NCBI RefSeq assembly: GCF_964340395.1
Contig: NC_135560.1
Coordinates: forward strand, 755,001 to 819,000
DNA: 64,000 nucleotides
Direction: 5' to 3'
Origin: Glandiceps talaboti
Taxonomy: Eukaryota; Hemichordata; Enteropneusta; Spengelidae
The notes under the pieces were generated by a model. It was not told the DNA's origin. It was given only the letters and a program-made list of their open reading frames with translations, and did not search any database. The translations under genes and the position numbers were made by a program. Each line of letters starts with the position of its first letter. Within the stretch, counting starts at the first letter, position 1. Positions 33,020 to 45,166 of the stretch are shown here, in pieces.

Positions 33020-35178
33020 CCTCAACTGGTTTGTTGCGTGGCAAAAGTTATAACTGTGTAAATTTAAGTTTGGCCTTGAAGGCTAAGGTCAAGTTTTTCA
33101 AAATTTTACTATTTGCCCATGAAGATGAAGGTTAAAGTTCAAGCTTTATAAGTGTCCAACTGAAAATTTAGCTTTATAAATATTGGTGCTGACAATTGAA
33201 TGGTGTCTTTAAAGATACAAAATTTCATAAGTTATTGAGGAATTTGCTCTTTGACCTTGAAGATGGGAGAGACAACTTATACCTCTGATAGTAAATACTG
33301 TGTACACATACCAGTATGAGGGAGAGACAACTTATACCTCTGATAGTAAATACTGTGTACACATACCAGTATGAACTACATCAGTGTATTGTATGATAGG
33401 AAGACAAATTTCAGCTATCTGACCTTGAAAATGACGATCAAGTTCAAAGGTTAAGGCCTCTTACAGAAAACCTAGCATGGATATTGTGGATTAAACACTT
33501 GAATGGTGTCCATATTGTATGTATCAAACTTTAGTAGATATGTGGCAAAATGTGTTTATAGCAAATATGGCTGCCATTATGACTTGAAGGTAAACATTGC
33601 AAAACAGTGTGTTAACTTTGTGCAAAATCAGGTTAAAATAGGCTTATGCATGTGCAAGAAATGAAAGTGCATGGCCAGATGTATTTACAGACATATAGTT
33701 TTACTAGATCCTACCACACATTGTAACTGACCTAATTAGGGATGAGATATCAATAGTTCAATTTATGATAAATAACCCTTCAATCAAAGCCATAGCCCCA
33801 ACTTGTATGTTTTACAGCAAACTTACTGGGCAAATCTGAACTGTGTTTTGAGATACAAAACTTCATAATTTATTGACCAATTTGCTAGTTGACCTTAAAT
33901 ATGGAGTTCAAAGGCAAAGATCATGATATGGAAAGAAAGCTGATCTTTGAGTTATTATAGACATTTAAATGGAGTCTTTGTTTATTCAACTTTGGTTTGA
34001 AAAATTTTGGTCATTTCACCTTGAAAATGTTTGTCAAGGTCAAAGGTGAATGTCTCATTAGTAAGCTCATCATTGATAATGTGAGGGTAGACACTTAAAT
34101 GATGTCCATATGTATGTATCAAACTTTTTGGAGATAACAGAAAAAATGTGCTTGCTATCACAAACAAGGCCGTCATTTTGCTATTTATATCAAGGCCGTG
34201 AATTTAAGTGACATGCATATGCCTAATATAGTTAAAACCAAGACTTTTTAAAACTATCATCATTGATTTAAATATTTGATTCCAAAAGCTACAGAGATAA
34301 CCCAAATTTGGATATTTGACTTTGAAAAATACTTCAAAAGGTCAAAGGTCAGGTTCTTAAAAGAAAGCTCATGTTTGATAATATGAGTGTAGGCACTACA
34401 ATGGAGTCACTACATATTACATTGTATACACCTCCAAAGATGTTTATTCTGAAATTTAACAACAAATATGGTCACATTTGATTTGGTCATAAAACAAAAT
34501 GGTGTGCATATGTCTCCCATAGTATATGTTACCTTTATTTAATAATTAGTTTTTCCTCACTACATACTGGCTTTGTATTCATAGCATTATACATACATGT
34601 ACTACTACATGCCAATTTGAAGTTGATTGTGCTGTCTGAAACAATTTTCAATTTGGCCAATTTAGTTAGAAGGGGGGGGTGGAGGGGTAGGGCAGGGTGT
34701 TAGGAAGAGTGGGTCTGAGACCTAAATAAAAGATTTTTTATCCTACATTAAACTATTGATCTCACCCCTTACTTTGTGTTAAAGTAATTTTGTTATGTCT
34801 TGTAGAAAGTAAAATGGTTAAGGTGGTAACAGAAAAGGTGTGACTGCTCCTTCATATAACATACACCTCTTGATGTGTATATAAACTTTGGGTAATTTGA
34901 CCTTAATATGAGTGTAGACACTCAAGTGAGGTCTTTATCTATTTTCCAGAGTTAGTGGGCAAAATCTGAATTTTGGTGACAAATATGGCTGCCATTCGAC
35001 CATTATCCCAAAGGTCACACAACGGAGTGATTTTGCTATGCTAACTATAGCATGTGACATTTGTGCCAGGTTTGGTTGAAATTGTCCTATGCATGTCTGA
35101 GATAAAGGTGATAATGGAACGATGGATGGCACCCAAAGTAATTAAGTCTCCTCCAGGTCTCGCCCAGTGGGGACTAAA
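33020..35178 (+). mobile_element. Family C element or array (about 2.1 kb)
   Basis: Diverged units of about 250-300 bp each contain 'gaccttgaa.atg...gtcaaggtcaaaggt', 'agaaagctcat..ttgataatatgag', 'gtagacacttgaatgg.gtc' and 'caaatatggctgccatt'. The right end reads ggatggcacccaaagtaatt then a ctcgcccagtggggactaaa end. A perfect 55-bp direct duplication occupies 33265-33374. No transposase was seen. Confidence 0.7.
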
Positions 35179-35210
35179 AATACACTAAAGATCAATTTCA
35201 ACCCACTCAC

Positions 35211-35322
35211 CATCAACATTGTAATATGTCTCTGGACTTCCTCTGGATGGTGTTCCAGTCACATCTTGTGGTGCCAATCTCTGTCCTCCCATTGTTCCTA
35301 AGTTAACATGTGGTCTAGGAAT
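35211..35322 (-). CDS. Host gene, internal exon c (112 nt)
   Basis: On the minus strand the acceptor ttcacaactttgtcag precedes 112 nt ending at the donor GATG|GTGAGTGG. In phase 0 it reads IPRPHVNLGTMGGQRLAPQD and ends with SRGSPETYYNVD plus one base. The entry phase 0 matches the exit of exon b, and the exit phase 1 matches exon e. The sequence is Pro/Gly-rich and probably disordered. TYYNV fits a Y-x-N pattern typical of Grb2-type SH2 ligands, which suggests a signalling tail; this is an inference. Confidence 0.75.
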
Positions 35323-35814
35323 CTGACAAAGTTGTGAAATACTTTTTGTCAGCTACTCAGTCAAGTAATTAACAAAGTTAGAATGTTTTCCATGAGTGTA
35401 CAGATATGAAAATATTAAACTTGCAACTAGGACATTTTTTTTCATAAAGTAACCAAAGATATATTCACTAAAAATTGGTCAGTTACTTATAAAATGATAT
35501 TCCATCTGTTTATCAGTGGTCAATATTATCTGTAGGCAGTGTTGTGGCAAGTTTAAATTTTGAATAAAAGCGAGCACTATGGCCCAGAAATGCTCTCTTT
35601 TGTCCAGTATTGCAAAGTATTTAGTCAGGAATATTTGATTGAATGCTACAGTATTGATTGATTATACAATGTTGCAAAGTTTAGTGAAAAGAATAATTAT
35701 TTTTAGCAAACAGAAACATGCGGGAGTATTGAACGAAGTAAAAACAAGATCATACTGTGCAATCTTTCATTTCCAGGCTGAAATAAAAAAATTTTGTAAT
35801 GCAACAAATCAAAT
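35323..35814. other. Intronic sequence, no gene
   Basis: There is AT-rich intron sequence just upstream (minus-strand sense) of exon c. A segment at 35697-35745 (ttttagcaaacagaaacatg ... gaacgaagtaaaaa) recurs inverted at 40522-40567. Confidence 0.5.
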
Positions 35815-35934
35815 TTCCAAACGTAAAATGCACATTTATGATTTCCATTTGAACAATTTCTCAACTAGACACCCAAGGTAATGGACCCACCAAATATCAT
35901 GGCAATTGGTCCAGTGGTTTTTGACTTTAAGTTG

Positions 35935-36002
<68 letters not shown>

Positions 36003-36053
36003 TGCCGGCCAATGCCTATAGCACTTCTGAACCTCAGTTCAGTTGTGCTAAAA
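35815..36053 (+). mobile_element. Family A element, 3' end only
   Basis: It contains 'caactagacacccaaggta', ggacccaccaaatatcatgg, a CA tract (about 35937-36000) and the tail hairpin with ttgtgctaaaaa. It is 5' truncated. Confidence 0.85.
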
Positions 36054-36096
36054 ATGATTTAAAGAGGTTTCGAATAAAATAGACATGTAAAACAAA

Positions 36097-37015
36097 TCTC
36101 TAACCAGATGTAAACTGAATGTCTTCCGTAAGGGCAAAGTTTTGAGATTGTTGTTCCTACAGACAATTGTTGGAATACAACAGAACATATGTAATAAGTT
36201 ATTTTTTCTCATTGATTGCTATTTGCTCATTGCTGTTAGTGATCTCCTGGCGAACCACAACATGTACATTTGTTGAGAATGTAAAAATAAGCGCATCATC
36301 GGACCACTTTAGACAACATTTCCTGATGAGAAAATATTTTTTCCTTTTTAGTGGCCTACAAAAATATGCCAATAATTTATTAATACTAAAAGCTACATCA
36401 ATAATATTTTCAGGACAAGTGCGCTTTGGTATTGCAAATGCATGTATCAAATTATATTGAATTTGAAGCGTGCATTCTTGAGATATAGCCTAATTACCGA
36501 AAATCATAATTATGTAAATTTCTCATTAATATTCTTGGGATGTTTACCGAAACCTAATCAGTTCTTGTCACTACCCTACAGAATACATGCAGTAAATTTA
36601 GTTTGAATTGAGCCAGTCATGTTTTAGAAAATGGTGATAAAGTCGCACCACATTTCCTGACGAGAAACTATTTTTTTCTTTTTTGTGGCCAATCGAAAAT
36701 ATGCCAATAACTTATTAAAACTAAAAGCTACATTAGTAATATTTTCAGGACAGGTGCGCTTTGGTATTGCAAATGTGTGTACCAAGTTATAATGAATTCG
36801 AAGAGTGCATTCTTGAGATATAGCCTAATTACCGAAAATCATTAATTACGTATATTGCTCATTAATATTCATGGCATTTTTACCAAAATCTAATGAAGTC
36901 TTGCCATTACCCTATGGAATACATCTTCAAAATTTCGAATTGAGCAAGCCGTTATGGAGAAAACGATGACACAGACACACAGACACACAGACTTCCACCT
37001 TACGGAAGAAAAAAT
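36097..37015 (+). mobile_element. Family B-prime element
   Basis: The left end is ccagatgtaaactgaatgtc then ttccgtaaggg. The body includes 'acagacaattgttggaatac', 'aaatatgccaataa', two 'ttttcaggacaagtgcgctttggtat'-like blocks and family B-type AT units. The right end has 'cctaatcagttcttg', an ACAGACAC tandem and a CTTACGGAAG end. It is related to family B but has a different end hairpin. The open frames 36167-36460 and 36199-36450 are shadows of this repeat. Confidence 0.7.
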
Positions 37016-37099
37016 GAATCGTAAGAGTAATTCAGTTTATATTACATACTGTAATTCTGGGTGAAAATCTGAGTTTTCAACTTGCGTTTGAAAGTGTCA

Positions 37100-38815
37100 A
37101 TTGATGTGATCATACCTTTGTTCGGTCAATATCTTTTGCAAGTTTCATCAAATTTGGGGGTCTTTCTTGGAATAGGCCCTAATTGCCAAAGTTGGTTAAT
37201 TATGCAAATGAGCAATTAATTGACAGCACTAAATTTCATTAAGAACTATCATATCTCTGTATGATCAATATCTGTGGCAAGTTTCATCAAATTTGGCAAT
37301 CTTAATTGGTATAGGCCCTAATTGCCATACTCCATTAATTATGTAAATGAGTAATTAATTGACAGCACTTAATTTCCGTAAGAATTATCATATCTCTGTA
37401 TGATCAATATATGTGGCAAGTTTCATCAAATTTGATAAAGCCCTTCTGGATGCAAAACCTGAATTACAAACATAACATTCATTAATTATGCAAATTAGCT
37501 CTTAATTAACTTGACACAAGTTAACGTTTTTTAAGTGCTTTTATATCTTTGTATGATTCATAGATGCTAGCAAGTTTTGTTGAATTTGGTGCAGCCATTA
37601 TGCATATATAGCCCCATTTTATAAATTGTTTATTATACAAATTATCATTAATTATGCAAGTCACTCCCACCAAAAACAAGTCATTGAGAATGACATAGTC
37701 CTCGCTATGATTGGGTTTTAAGGAATTATCACTACTCTGATCACGCAACAACACTTGTGAACCTAAATCAAACAAACTTAGATATGTTGTGTCTGCTTGT
37801 TGGACATGGAACATGCCTACAACAATAAAGGATGGGTCGGGTATGGGGGATCGTATCACAACGAAAATGGATATGCACATGTATGTTATAGAACACTGTC
37901 CTAATACCAACTTTGACTGAGATCTGTTCAAGCATGTCTGAGTTGTGGCTTTGGACATAGAAAAATCGCAAACAAAATGGCTGCCAGGCGGCCATATTGG
38001 ATCATATCACAACAACAATGAATATGCACATGTATGTCATTGAACACTGTCCTAATACCAACTTTGAATGAGATCTGTTCAAGCATGTCCGAGTTATGGC
38101 TTTGGACATGGAAAATTCACAAACAAAATGGCTGCTAGGCGGCCATATTGGCTCGTATCATGACAACAAATGGATATGCACATGTATGTCATAGAACACT
38201 GTCTTAATACCAACTTTGAATGAGAACTGTTCAAGCATGTCTGAGTTATGGCTTTGGACATAGAAAAATCGCAAACAAAATGGCTGCCAGGCAGCCATAT
38301 TGGATCGTATCACGATGAAAATGGATATGCACATGTATGTCATAGAACACTGCCCTAATACCAACTTTGAATGAGATCTGTTCAAGCATGTATGAGTTAT
38401 GGCTTTAGACAGGGAAAATTTGCAAACAAAATGGCTGCTAGGTGGCCATATTGGATCGTATCATGAAACAAATTGATGTGCATATGTATGCCATTGTATG
38501 TTGTCCCTGTACCAAGTTTGAAAAAAATCGGTCCAGGCATCTCCAAGAAACGGCTGCGGACGGACGGACAGACAGACGGACGGACGCATGGACACACGGA
38601 CAGACGGAACCCAATCCATAAGTCCCCGTCCCGGACTTCGTCCAGCGGGGACTAACTAATCAGCTCTTAGTTACAGCCTGACAATGTCAAACAGTAAATT
38701 GCGGAACATTTGCTTCAGTACTTTTTGAGATATCAATGGAACAAATTTCTGCACAGACACACAGACAGACAGACATTGCCACGACAATACCTCCCATAAG
38801 GGAGCTAAAAAGTAA
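37100..38815 (+). mobile_element. Family E element with nested family D
   Basis: About four units of roughly 122 bp ('tgtggcaagtttcatcaaattt', 'ataggccctaattgcca', 'aattatgcaaatgag') are interrupted by family D at 37667-38655. The element continues with 'gcctgacaatgtcaaacagt', a CAGACAGACA tandem, and ends with stem CTCCC, loop ATAA, GGGAG, then CTAAAAA (about 38792-38815). Confidence 0.65.
37667..38655 (+). mobile_element. Family D element, long copy
   Basis: It starts CAAGTCATTGAGAATGACAT, which holds a TCATT-GAG-AATGA hairpin. It carries five units of about 152 bp ('ggatatgcacatgtatgtcat', 'agaacactgtcctaatacca', 'aaaatggctgccaggcggcc'). A GGAC/GACA tandem and the end hairpin follow (outer stem GTCCCCG...CGGGGAC, inner stem GGAC-TTC-GTCC), then CTAA. 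Several minus open frames across it (37521-38597) are repeat shadows. Confidence 0.75.
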
Positions 38816-39110
38816 TGATACAAAACTATATGGAATATATCAATTATGCAAATTAACCATTTAGCATATAAGTTACATCATCAAGCCTTAAATGACACAT
38901 GCATATCTTTACCATAAATGCATGTTCTAAATTATCTGAGATGTAAAACTTGCATTCTAAAGATATTTACATGTTATCATCGAAATGATTATTTATGCAA
39001 TTGCACATTACACTTAAAAACTACATAAACAACTACATCGAACACATGATTTATTATGGTTGATGGATATACCAAGTTAAGTGAAATTTGAAGTTTGTAT
39101 TTTATTCCTT
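38816..39110 (+). repeat. Family B-type AT units
   Basis: Diverged copies of 'atcaattatgcaaattaacca', 'aagatattta' and 'gaaatttgaagtttg'. No coding content. Confidence 0.55.
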
Positions 39111-39445
39111 CTATAAGGAATATATTGGGGAGGAAAGTGTCTGTCTGTCTGTCTGTGTCTGTATCACCATTTTCTAAAAAACGACTTGCTCAATTCAAAC
39201 GACATTTGGTAGCCGTGTTAGGGTAATGGCTAGAACTGGTTAGGTTTTGGTAAACATCCCATGAATGTTAATGAGCAATTTACGTAATTAATTTTTTTTT
39301 CTTGGCCTTTAAATCTCCTTCTACAGTGAGAATTGTGCTACAAAAGCTTCACATTACATGTTGTGGTTCGCCGTAAGGTCGCATCTGCGAGCAATCACAC
39401 TGGAGAATTCACTGACATAAGTTCATACGATCTCTTCACTATTTA
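39110..39445 (-). mobile_element. Family B-prime end fragment, reverse orientation
   Basis: 'ttccttctataaggaatata', a TCTG tandem, 'cttgctcaattcaaacga', 'gaactggttaggttttggta' and 'aatgagcaatttacgtaatt' match the reverse of 36840-37010. It continues with text matching the reverse of 57610-57700. Confidence 0.65.
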
Positions 39446-39446
39446 A

Positions 39447-40415
39447 AAAATACTGCCAATAGCGTTGTAGCACAACTGTACAGTTTTTAAAAATGTTTAT
39501 CTATAAGATAAGGTAAAATAAGATAAAACTATATTTCAACTGTTTAGAAAAATTACATTTCTAATTTGGTATTTAAAAGAAATAAAGTTAATAATATATA
39601 TTATATGCTAGTCCATGCTAACAATAGGTGTTCATCTGCTGAATGACTATCCAGTTGCCTATCCAACCATGTTGCTATCTTTACGATATATGATATCATT
39701 TTGCTGTTGCTATGGGCGTGGTCATGTTGCTAGATATATTTGAATACTTTTTTGTATGTTTTTGTTCATTTGTGTATGAATTCCTGATATTATCTTTGCA
39801 AAATACGTGATCATTTGGCTGTTGCTATTGGCATGGTCTTGTTGCTAGGGTATTTGCATACATTTTTGAATGTTTACTCACTTGCCTACCAGATGATGTT
39901 GTTATTTGACTAAAATATACTGCCATTTGGTTGTTGCTGAGGGCGTGATCATGGTTGCTGGGGCCAATTTTGTCAAAATATTTTGAGGAAAATCTGCAGA
40001 ATAACACTTTCAGAAACATCTCACTCACTGACCAAGCACTTTTTGAGATATAACTTTTTGACCAAAAATGAACATTTGTACACCTAATTTGCATATCACT
40101 CATGGAATCATTTATGCTTGATATATCTTTGTCCATACATCCCTAGATGCATTCCTATTAAAACTGACAGAATCATCATGTCATGAACAAATCTTACCTT
40201 ACACCCCTTAAGAATGTTCCCACCAAATATTGCACCAATTTGCCCGGTAGTTTCCGAGTTTAAGTTTTTTTTTACCAAAAATCACATTTTTGGACCCAAA
40301 TCACACACCTGTGTTGCGATCATTTTGATTTGAACAAATTCCCAATGAGACACCCAATGTAATGGACCCACCAAATATCATGGCAATCAGTTCAGCGGTT
40401 TTTGACTTTAAGTTG

Positions 40416-40481
<66 letters not shown>

Positions 40482-40568
40482 TGCCAGGCGATCCCTATAG
40501 CACTACTGAACCTCAGTTCAGTTTTTACTTCGTTCAATGATCCCGCATGTTTCTGTTTGCTAAAAACA
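39447..40568 (+). mobile_element. Family A element, copy 4 (near full length)
   Basis: The head is tactgccaatagcgttgtag followed by cacaactgtacag. A T/A-rich LINE-3'-like block interrupts it at about 39500-39605. The usual body follows, then a CA tract (about 40421-40478) and the tail. The tail is altered: a segment of about 37 bp replaces part of the TTGTG between the hairpin and GCTAAAAA. Confidence 0.85.
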
Positions 40569-40844
40569 TGCATGGGAAGATCTTCAGTCAAACCAGGTCA
40601 GCTTCAACATCCTGGTCAAATCACCAGCTTTCTTCCGAAAATTCATGCTGGAGAATTTGACAAGATAAATCCATATGATCTCTTCTTCGATCAAAATTGA
40701 AAATCTTCTCTTTTTTTATATATAGATATAAATATTTTGATACTGAGGGCGAGTTTGCTGCCAGAACCTGAGTACGCATGCATTTATTCCTAATATATTA
40801 TCAGGACAATGCAAATGAGATAAGTCAGTGTTGTTACTATGTTG
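40569..40844. other. Unassigned intronic sequence
   Basis: It contains a block similar to 15780-15880 (see that entry). No gene is supported. Confidence 0.4.
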
Positions 40845-41200
40845 CAATGTTGGGCAGTGTACTCAGTACTTTTTGTCAAGATTTTGTTGAGTGGCGCACC
40901 CTCACTGTACACTAATTATATAGCGGTCAATGTATAGGTCACCACATGACGGTCTTCCCCTATTAGCCGTTCAAGTGCTACAATCCTGACTTGGTGAGCC
41001 AGCAAGTTGGGTATAATAAAAATTGATTGCATCTCTAAAGCTGTTTGCAATGTCACTGATAATAGGTCAATAATACTGATAACAACTGATATAACATTGA
41101 GCTTAGCTTTGCCTTGAAAATAATCTTGCGCTGTGAACTGCACTTTTGAATTACAGTGATCATGCAGAGAGAAAAATAGTTGCAGAATAAAATACGCCAC
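40845..41200 (-). repeat. Dispersed repeat related to 6850-6950, with open minus frame
   Basis: The left edge is the reverse of the gccactcaacaaaatcttga block. The adjacent minus frame (40916-41200) reads FTAQDYFQGKAKLNVISVVI and ALEMQSIFIIPNLLAHQVRI. I do not recognise it. Its position next to the same end block as the hAT-like relic suggests a transposon remnant. Confidence 0.4.
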
Positions 41201-41799
41201 TTGTTCTTTGATAAAATAAAGATGGTGGGATTTGTTGTAAAATGAAAATTAACTCAAACTTTTGGGAATTTGTTTCAGTGTTGAAATGCCTGAAAGTACC
41301 AGTAAGCAAGAGAAACATTTTACAACTGTTGACTTGGTGTTATGTAAGAGTGCATTATCACATTTGTAAATATTGGCAACAAATGCTACTTAGTGATACG
41401 ATAAGAAACCCCACTTGCTTGGTTAATAGGAAAATCCTGTAATGAGTATCGATAGATTATTGCAAATTGTTGCGAACCCACACAATGGACTGCTGAATAG
41501 AAATATCGATTTCTACATAGGCAGTGAACAACAGTGTTGAAGGTAATTTTCTTCTTAGGCTTGGTCTATTTTCCATATTTTGACCACATACATTTTGGTA
41601 TAAATGATAGATTATTACACTTGATAAATATGTGAGAGTGTATTTATTTGGTGGCGCTGTAGTGGACTGCAAACATTGCTCAACAGCCGCTCCAAAGTTT
41701 CTTGTAAATTGTCCCTTCTATGGTTTTATATATGACACAAAACTTGTTGTGTTTGTTGATAAGCTGCTACTGAACAATTCTGAAAGCAGCCATGAGTGT
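41201..41799. other. Unassigned intronic sequence
   Basis: No supported gene or repeat. It may include the untranslated 5' part of the retrotransposon that follows. Confidence 0.4.
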
Positions 41800-41849
41800 G
41801 GATAGATGACAACAAGAAAACCGACCATGCCAAAATTCTGGTGGAATAC

Positions 41850-42592
41850 AAAGACCTTCCTCCGAGGGTGCAACAGGTGGAAAAGGTGAAGTAACTTCTG
41901 AGGTTACCGAGATATTACGTAATTTAAAAGCCGGTCAGGATTCTCTACATAAGGCATTCAATAGTAAAATTGACAGATTGAAGAAAGATATCCTAGCTAC
42001 GTTAGAAAATAAACTACAGGAAATCAAAAGATGATTTTACACTTGATTTTGCCAGGATGGAAAATAAAATGTCTGCATTAGAGGAAAGATTGGATTTATT
42101 GGAAGATCGAAGACAGCCATGGTATTCCGGCTCCTGATAAGGTAGTTGAGTCAGAGGTATCAGTTATAGCAATTGGAGTTGGCCAAGAAGTAAATGAAGA
42201 TTTGACTGACAAAGTTAACGACTTGATTACATCACTGGGTGAAGATGTTGCCTACTCTGTGAAAGTAGTCAAGTGCACTAGATTAAGAAGTCGCAATAGA
42301 AGGAAGACCTGGGCTGTTAAAAATAGCGTTTGAAAACGTTGAGCAGAAAGTGATGGTTCTCAGGGCAAAACAAAAGCTTAAAAATACTTCTCGGTTTTCA
42401 AGAGTATATCTAAAGTCGTGTAAGTCTCATGTGGAAAGGTTGATAGAGTTAAATGTTCGGACAATTCTCTCACTACTGCCGAATGGTTCTGATTACCGTA
42501 TTGCGGGAAATGGGCGTATACTTCGTAAAGATCACTTAAGTGATCAAGCGTCTGCACCAATGGATCACATCGATGAAAATACTCGCGACTAG
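41850..42592 (+). pseudogene. ORF1-like protein relic
   Basis: Broken frames give a heptad-rich stretch (EVTEILRNLKAGQDSLHKAF ... KLQEIKR; MENKMSALEERLDLLEDR), a globular middle (VNEDLTDKVNDLITSLGEDV) and a basic C-terminal part (QKLKNTSRFSRVYL, RILRKD). This coiled coil plus basic nucleic-acid-binding layout is typical of non-LTR ORF1 proteins, which chaperone element RNA. Frame changes occur near 42030, 42110 and 42320. It stops at 42592, about 20 bp before the endonuclease frame. Confidence 0.65.
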
Positions 42593-42604
42593 GGTTCATC
42601 CAAC

Positions 42605-43640
42605 CTGCGGGCTGACAATAACATTAAAATTACACACCTTAATGTTGGAGGTTGGACCGAATGGAATAAAGAACTTAGAACAGAAATAATTTTAAAGTCA
42701 AAAGCAGACATTATTTGTATAAATGAGACACATTTATCTGGGCAAAATACGATTGATGTTGATGGTTATAAATGGTTCGGTGTTAATCGTAACCGTGTTC
42801 ATACTGATGCCAGCAGAAGTTTTGGTGGTGTTGGTGTTTTTGTTAATGATAGGATTTTGAAGGAAAGTAATGTCACAATTTTTGACAGAATGTACGATGG
42901 TATTCTGATTGTTAAATTGAAACATAAAATAACTTGTTTTTGTACATTTATTTTATGTTGTTACATGCCTCAAGAAAACTCGCCATGGGGCTAAGAGACC
43001 GTTGCTCTTTTTTTGGTCACATTTTGAGTAAACTTTATTTGGCAGATGAAGCAAATGCTGTATTTTTATGTGGAGACTTCAATGCACGCATTGGCAATTT
43101 GCATGACATTATTGTTGGTCTTGATGATATTCCTAGTAGACAGGTGCTGGACAATACAATTAATCAGCATGGTAGAGCATTTGTTGAATTCTTGAATGAC
43201 TCTAAGCTTTGTATTTTGAATGGTAGAGCAAGCCTGGATTCTGACAATTTTACATCTATATCAACAAGAGGTAGGGCTGTTGTTGATTATATTGCTGTAC
43301 TGCACGAAAACTACCAGCAATGTCAAGAATTTGCTATGACAACTATGTCAGATTTTATGGTAAAACACAATCTGTTGCACCTGTTGAACGATAGATGTAA
43401 AATGCCAGACCACTCCTTGCTTACCGTCACGTTTAATACTCATCAAGTTTTTCCTTCTCTGGCTCAGAATCAAGGTGCTCATCCTCAAGTCTGTTCTTCT
43501 AGAAAGTTTGCCTCTAGGAAATATAAGTTATGTAGTTTATCGGATAATTTTATGAATTCTAGTATTGCCCAGGAAGCAATCATTTCTATAATTGATAACA
43601 TTCTTAGTTGTAGGGATGAACAACAAAATAATAGATACTA
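42605..43640 (+). pseudogene. Retrotransposon AP-type endonuclease relic
   Basis: The frame begins NIKITHLNVGGWTEWNKEL and holds the metal-binding NETHL (at 42722), GGVGVFVNDR and YMPQEN. After a frameshift near 42990 it holds CGDFNARIG (about 43069) and MPDHSLL (about 43405), matching the E, D-N and D-H catalytic blocks of the exonuclease/endonuclease/phosphatase fold. In active elements it nicks the target for target-primed reverse transcription. The catalytic residues are intact but the frame is broken. Confidence 0.85.
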
Positions 43641-45166
43641 TTTATAAGCAACTTTGTGATTGCATTATCAATGAGATGAACACTAGTCTATCATACCGTG
43701 ATTGTACTGCCAAATCTCATCATCGACGACATCATCATAAACCCTACTGGAATGAAGACCTTAGGAATCTATGGGAGATCATGCACACTAAAGAACGGTT
43801 ATTTCTGAAATGTACTAACACTAACAGTGCACTCAGGAGAAAACATTTTTAAGATAGCTGAGCGTAACCTCGATAAGAAATTAAGATTTTACACCAGGCA
43901 GTACAAGAAAGGTCTTCTCACCAACATAGAATCTGTCTGTACTGATGACCCTTGCAGATTCTTGGAACATATCAAGCGTCTTGGACCATGTCGCCGTAAA
44001 GACATTAAACTGGAAGTTTATGATGAAAACGAAAGAATTTTGGCGGATCATGACACGTTCTTCAAAGGTATATGGCATAATGAGTTCTCCACATTATATA
44101 ATCACCATGGTGACAATTTTGATGAGACTTTTCATATACAAATGTGTCAGCATAAGCACATGTTAGTGAACGACATGAACGATCCATTGTATACTAGTAA
44201 TACTGCCCTAAATAGAAATATCACGTTAGAGGAAGTACAGAATGTTGTAAAGAAAGCAAAGTCAGGTAAAGCAGTAGGTGCGGACAATATCCCGTATGAA
44301 GTTTTGAAAAATGTTTACTCACTTAATATTTTAAAGCACCTATTTCAACTATGTTTTGATACTGGTATTGTCCCAAGTGTTTGGAAATATTCTGTGGTTC
44401 TTCCAATCCCAAAAGATAAATGTGCTGATCCTCAAATACCTCTGAATTATCGTGGAATAAGTTTGCAAAGTGTAATTTCTAAACTGTATAGCTCAATATT
44501 AAATATTAGGCTTCTGAACTACTTAGAAAGTCACAATCTATTAGTTGACGAACAAAATGGCTTTTGTAAAGATCGTTCCTGTCAAGATCATATTTTCGTG
44601 TTCAGTTCAATTATTTGTAATAGGTTTGTGAATAACTTACCGACTTATACTGCTTTCTTAGATTTAAGAAAAGCTTTTGATTACATTAAACATTGATGCA
44701 CTCTTATATAAATTATTAGTCAATGGAATTGATGGCAAGATGTATTACGCTATCGACGCATTGTATTCAAATACAAGTGCTTCTGTTTGTTTGAATGGTT
44801 GTTTAACAGAATCTTTTCCCTGGACACAGTGGAGTTCGCCAGGGTGACAATTTATCTCCGACACTATTTGCATTCTTTATTAATGACTTGGCAGTGAACA
44901 CCAAAGATTTAGGTTGTGGTATTAGAATAGGGGAATTGAATGTGAGTATTCTTTTGTATGCAGATGACATTGTTCTTCTGTCGGACAATGAAAGTGACAT
45001 GCAAAAGATGTTGGATTGTTTTCATAACTGGTGTAAAAAATGGTGTCTTATGGCAAACATTACAAAGTCCAAAGTCGTGCATTTCCAAAAAACAGGTGTT
45101 GAGCGCAGCAATGTTAATTTCCACATTGGTACAGATGTGATTAGTTACACCAGTAGGTATAAATAA
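43641..45166 (+). pseudogene. Retrotransposon reverse transcriptase relic
   Basis: The linker is at 43641-44170. RT fingers read KSGKAVGADNIPYEVL, followed by PIPKDKCADPQIPLNYRGIS, DEQNGFCKDRSCQDHIF and FLDLRKAFDYIKH. Frameshifts at about 44692 and 44820 precede VRQGDNLSPTLFAFFINDL and the catalytic YADD (44957-44968), then KKWCLMANITKSKVVHF. A stop interrupts it at 45164-45166. All palm motifs are present, so decay is recent on the scale of this window. Confidence 0.88.

Noticed and set aside
37521-38597. Several overlapping minus open frames with recurring peptides
   Set aside because: They are readings of the 152-bp units of family D; the same peptides recur at 58936-59370.
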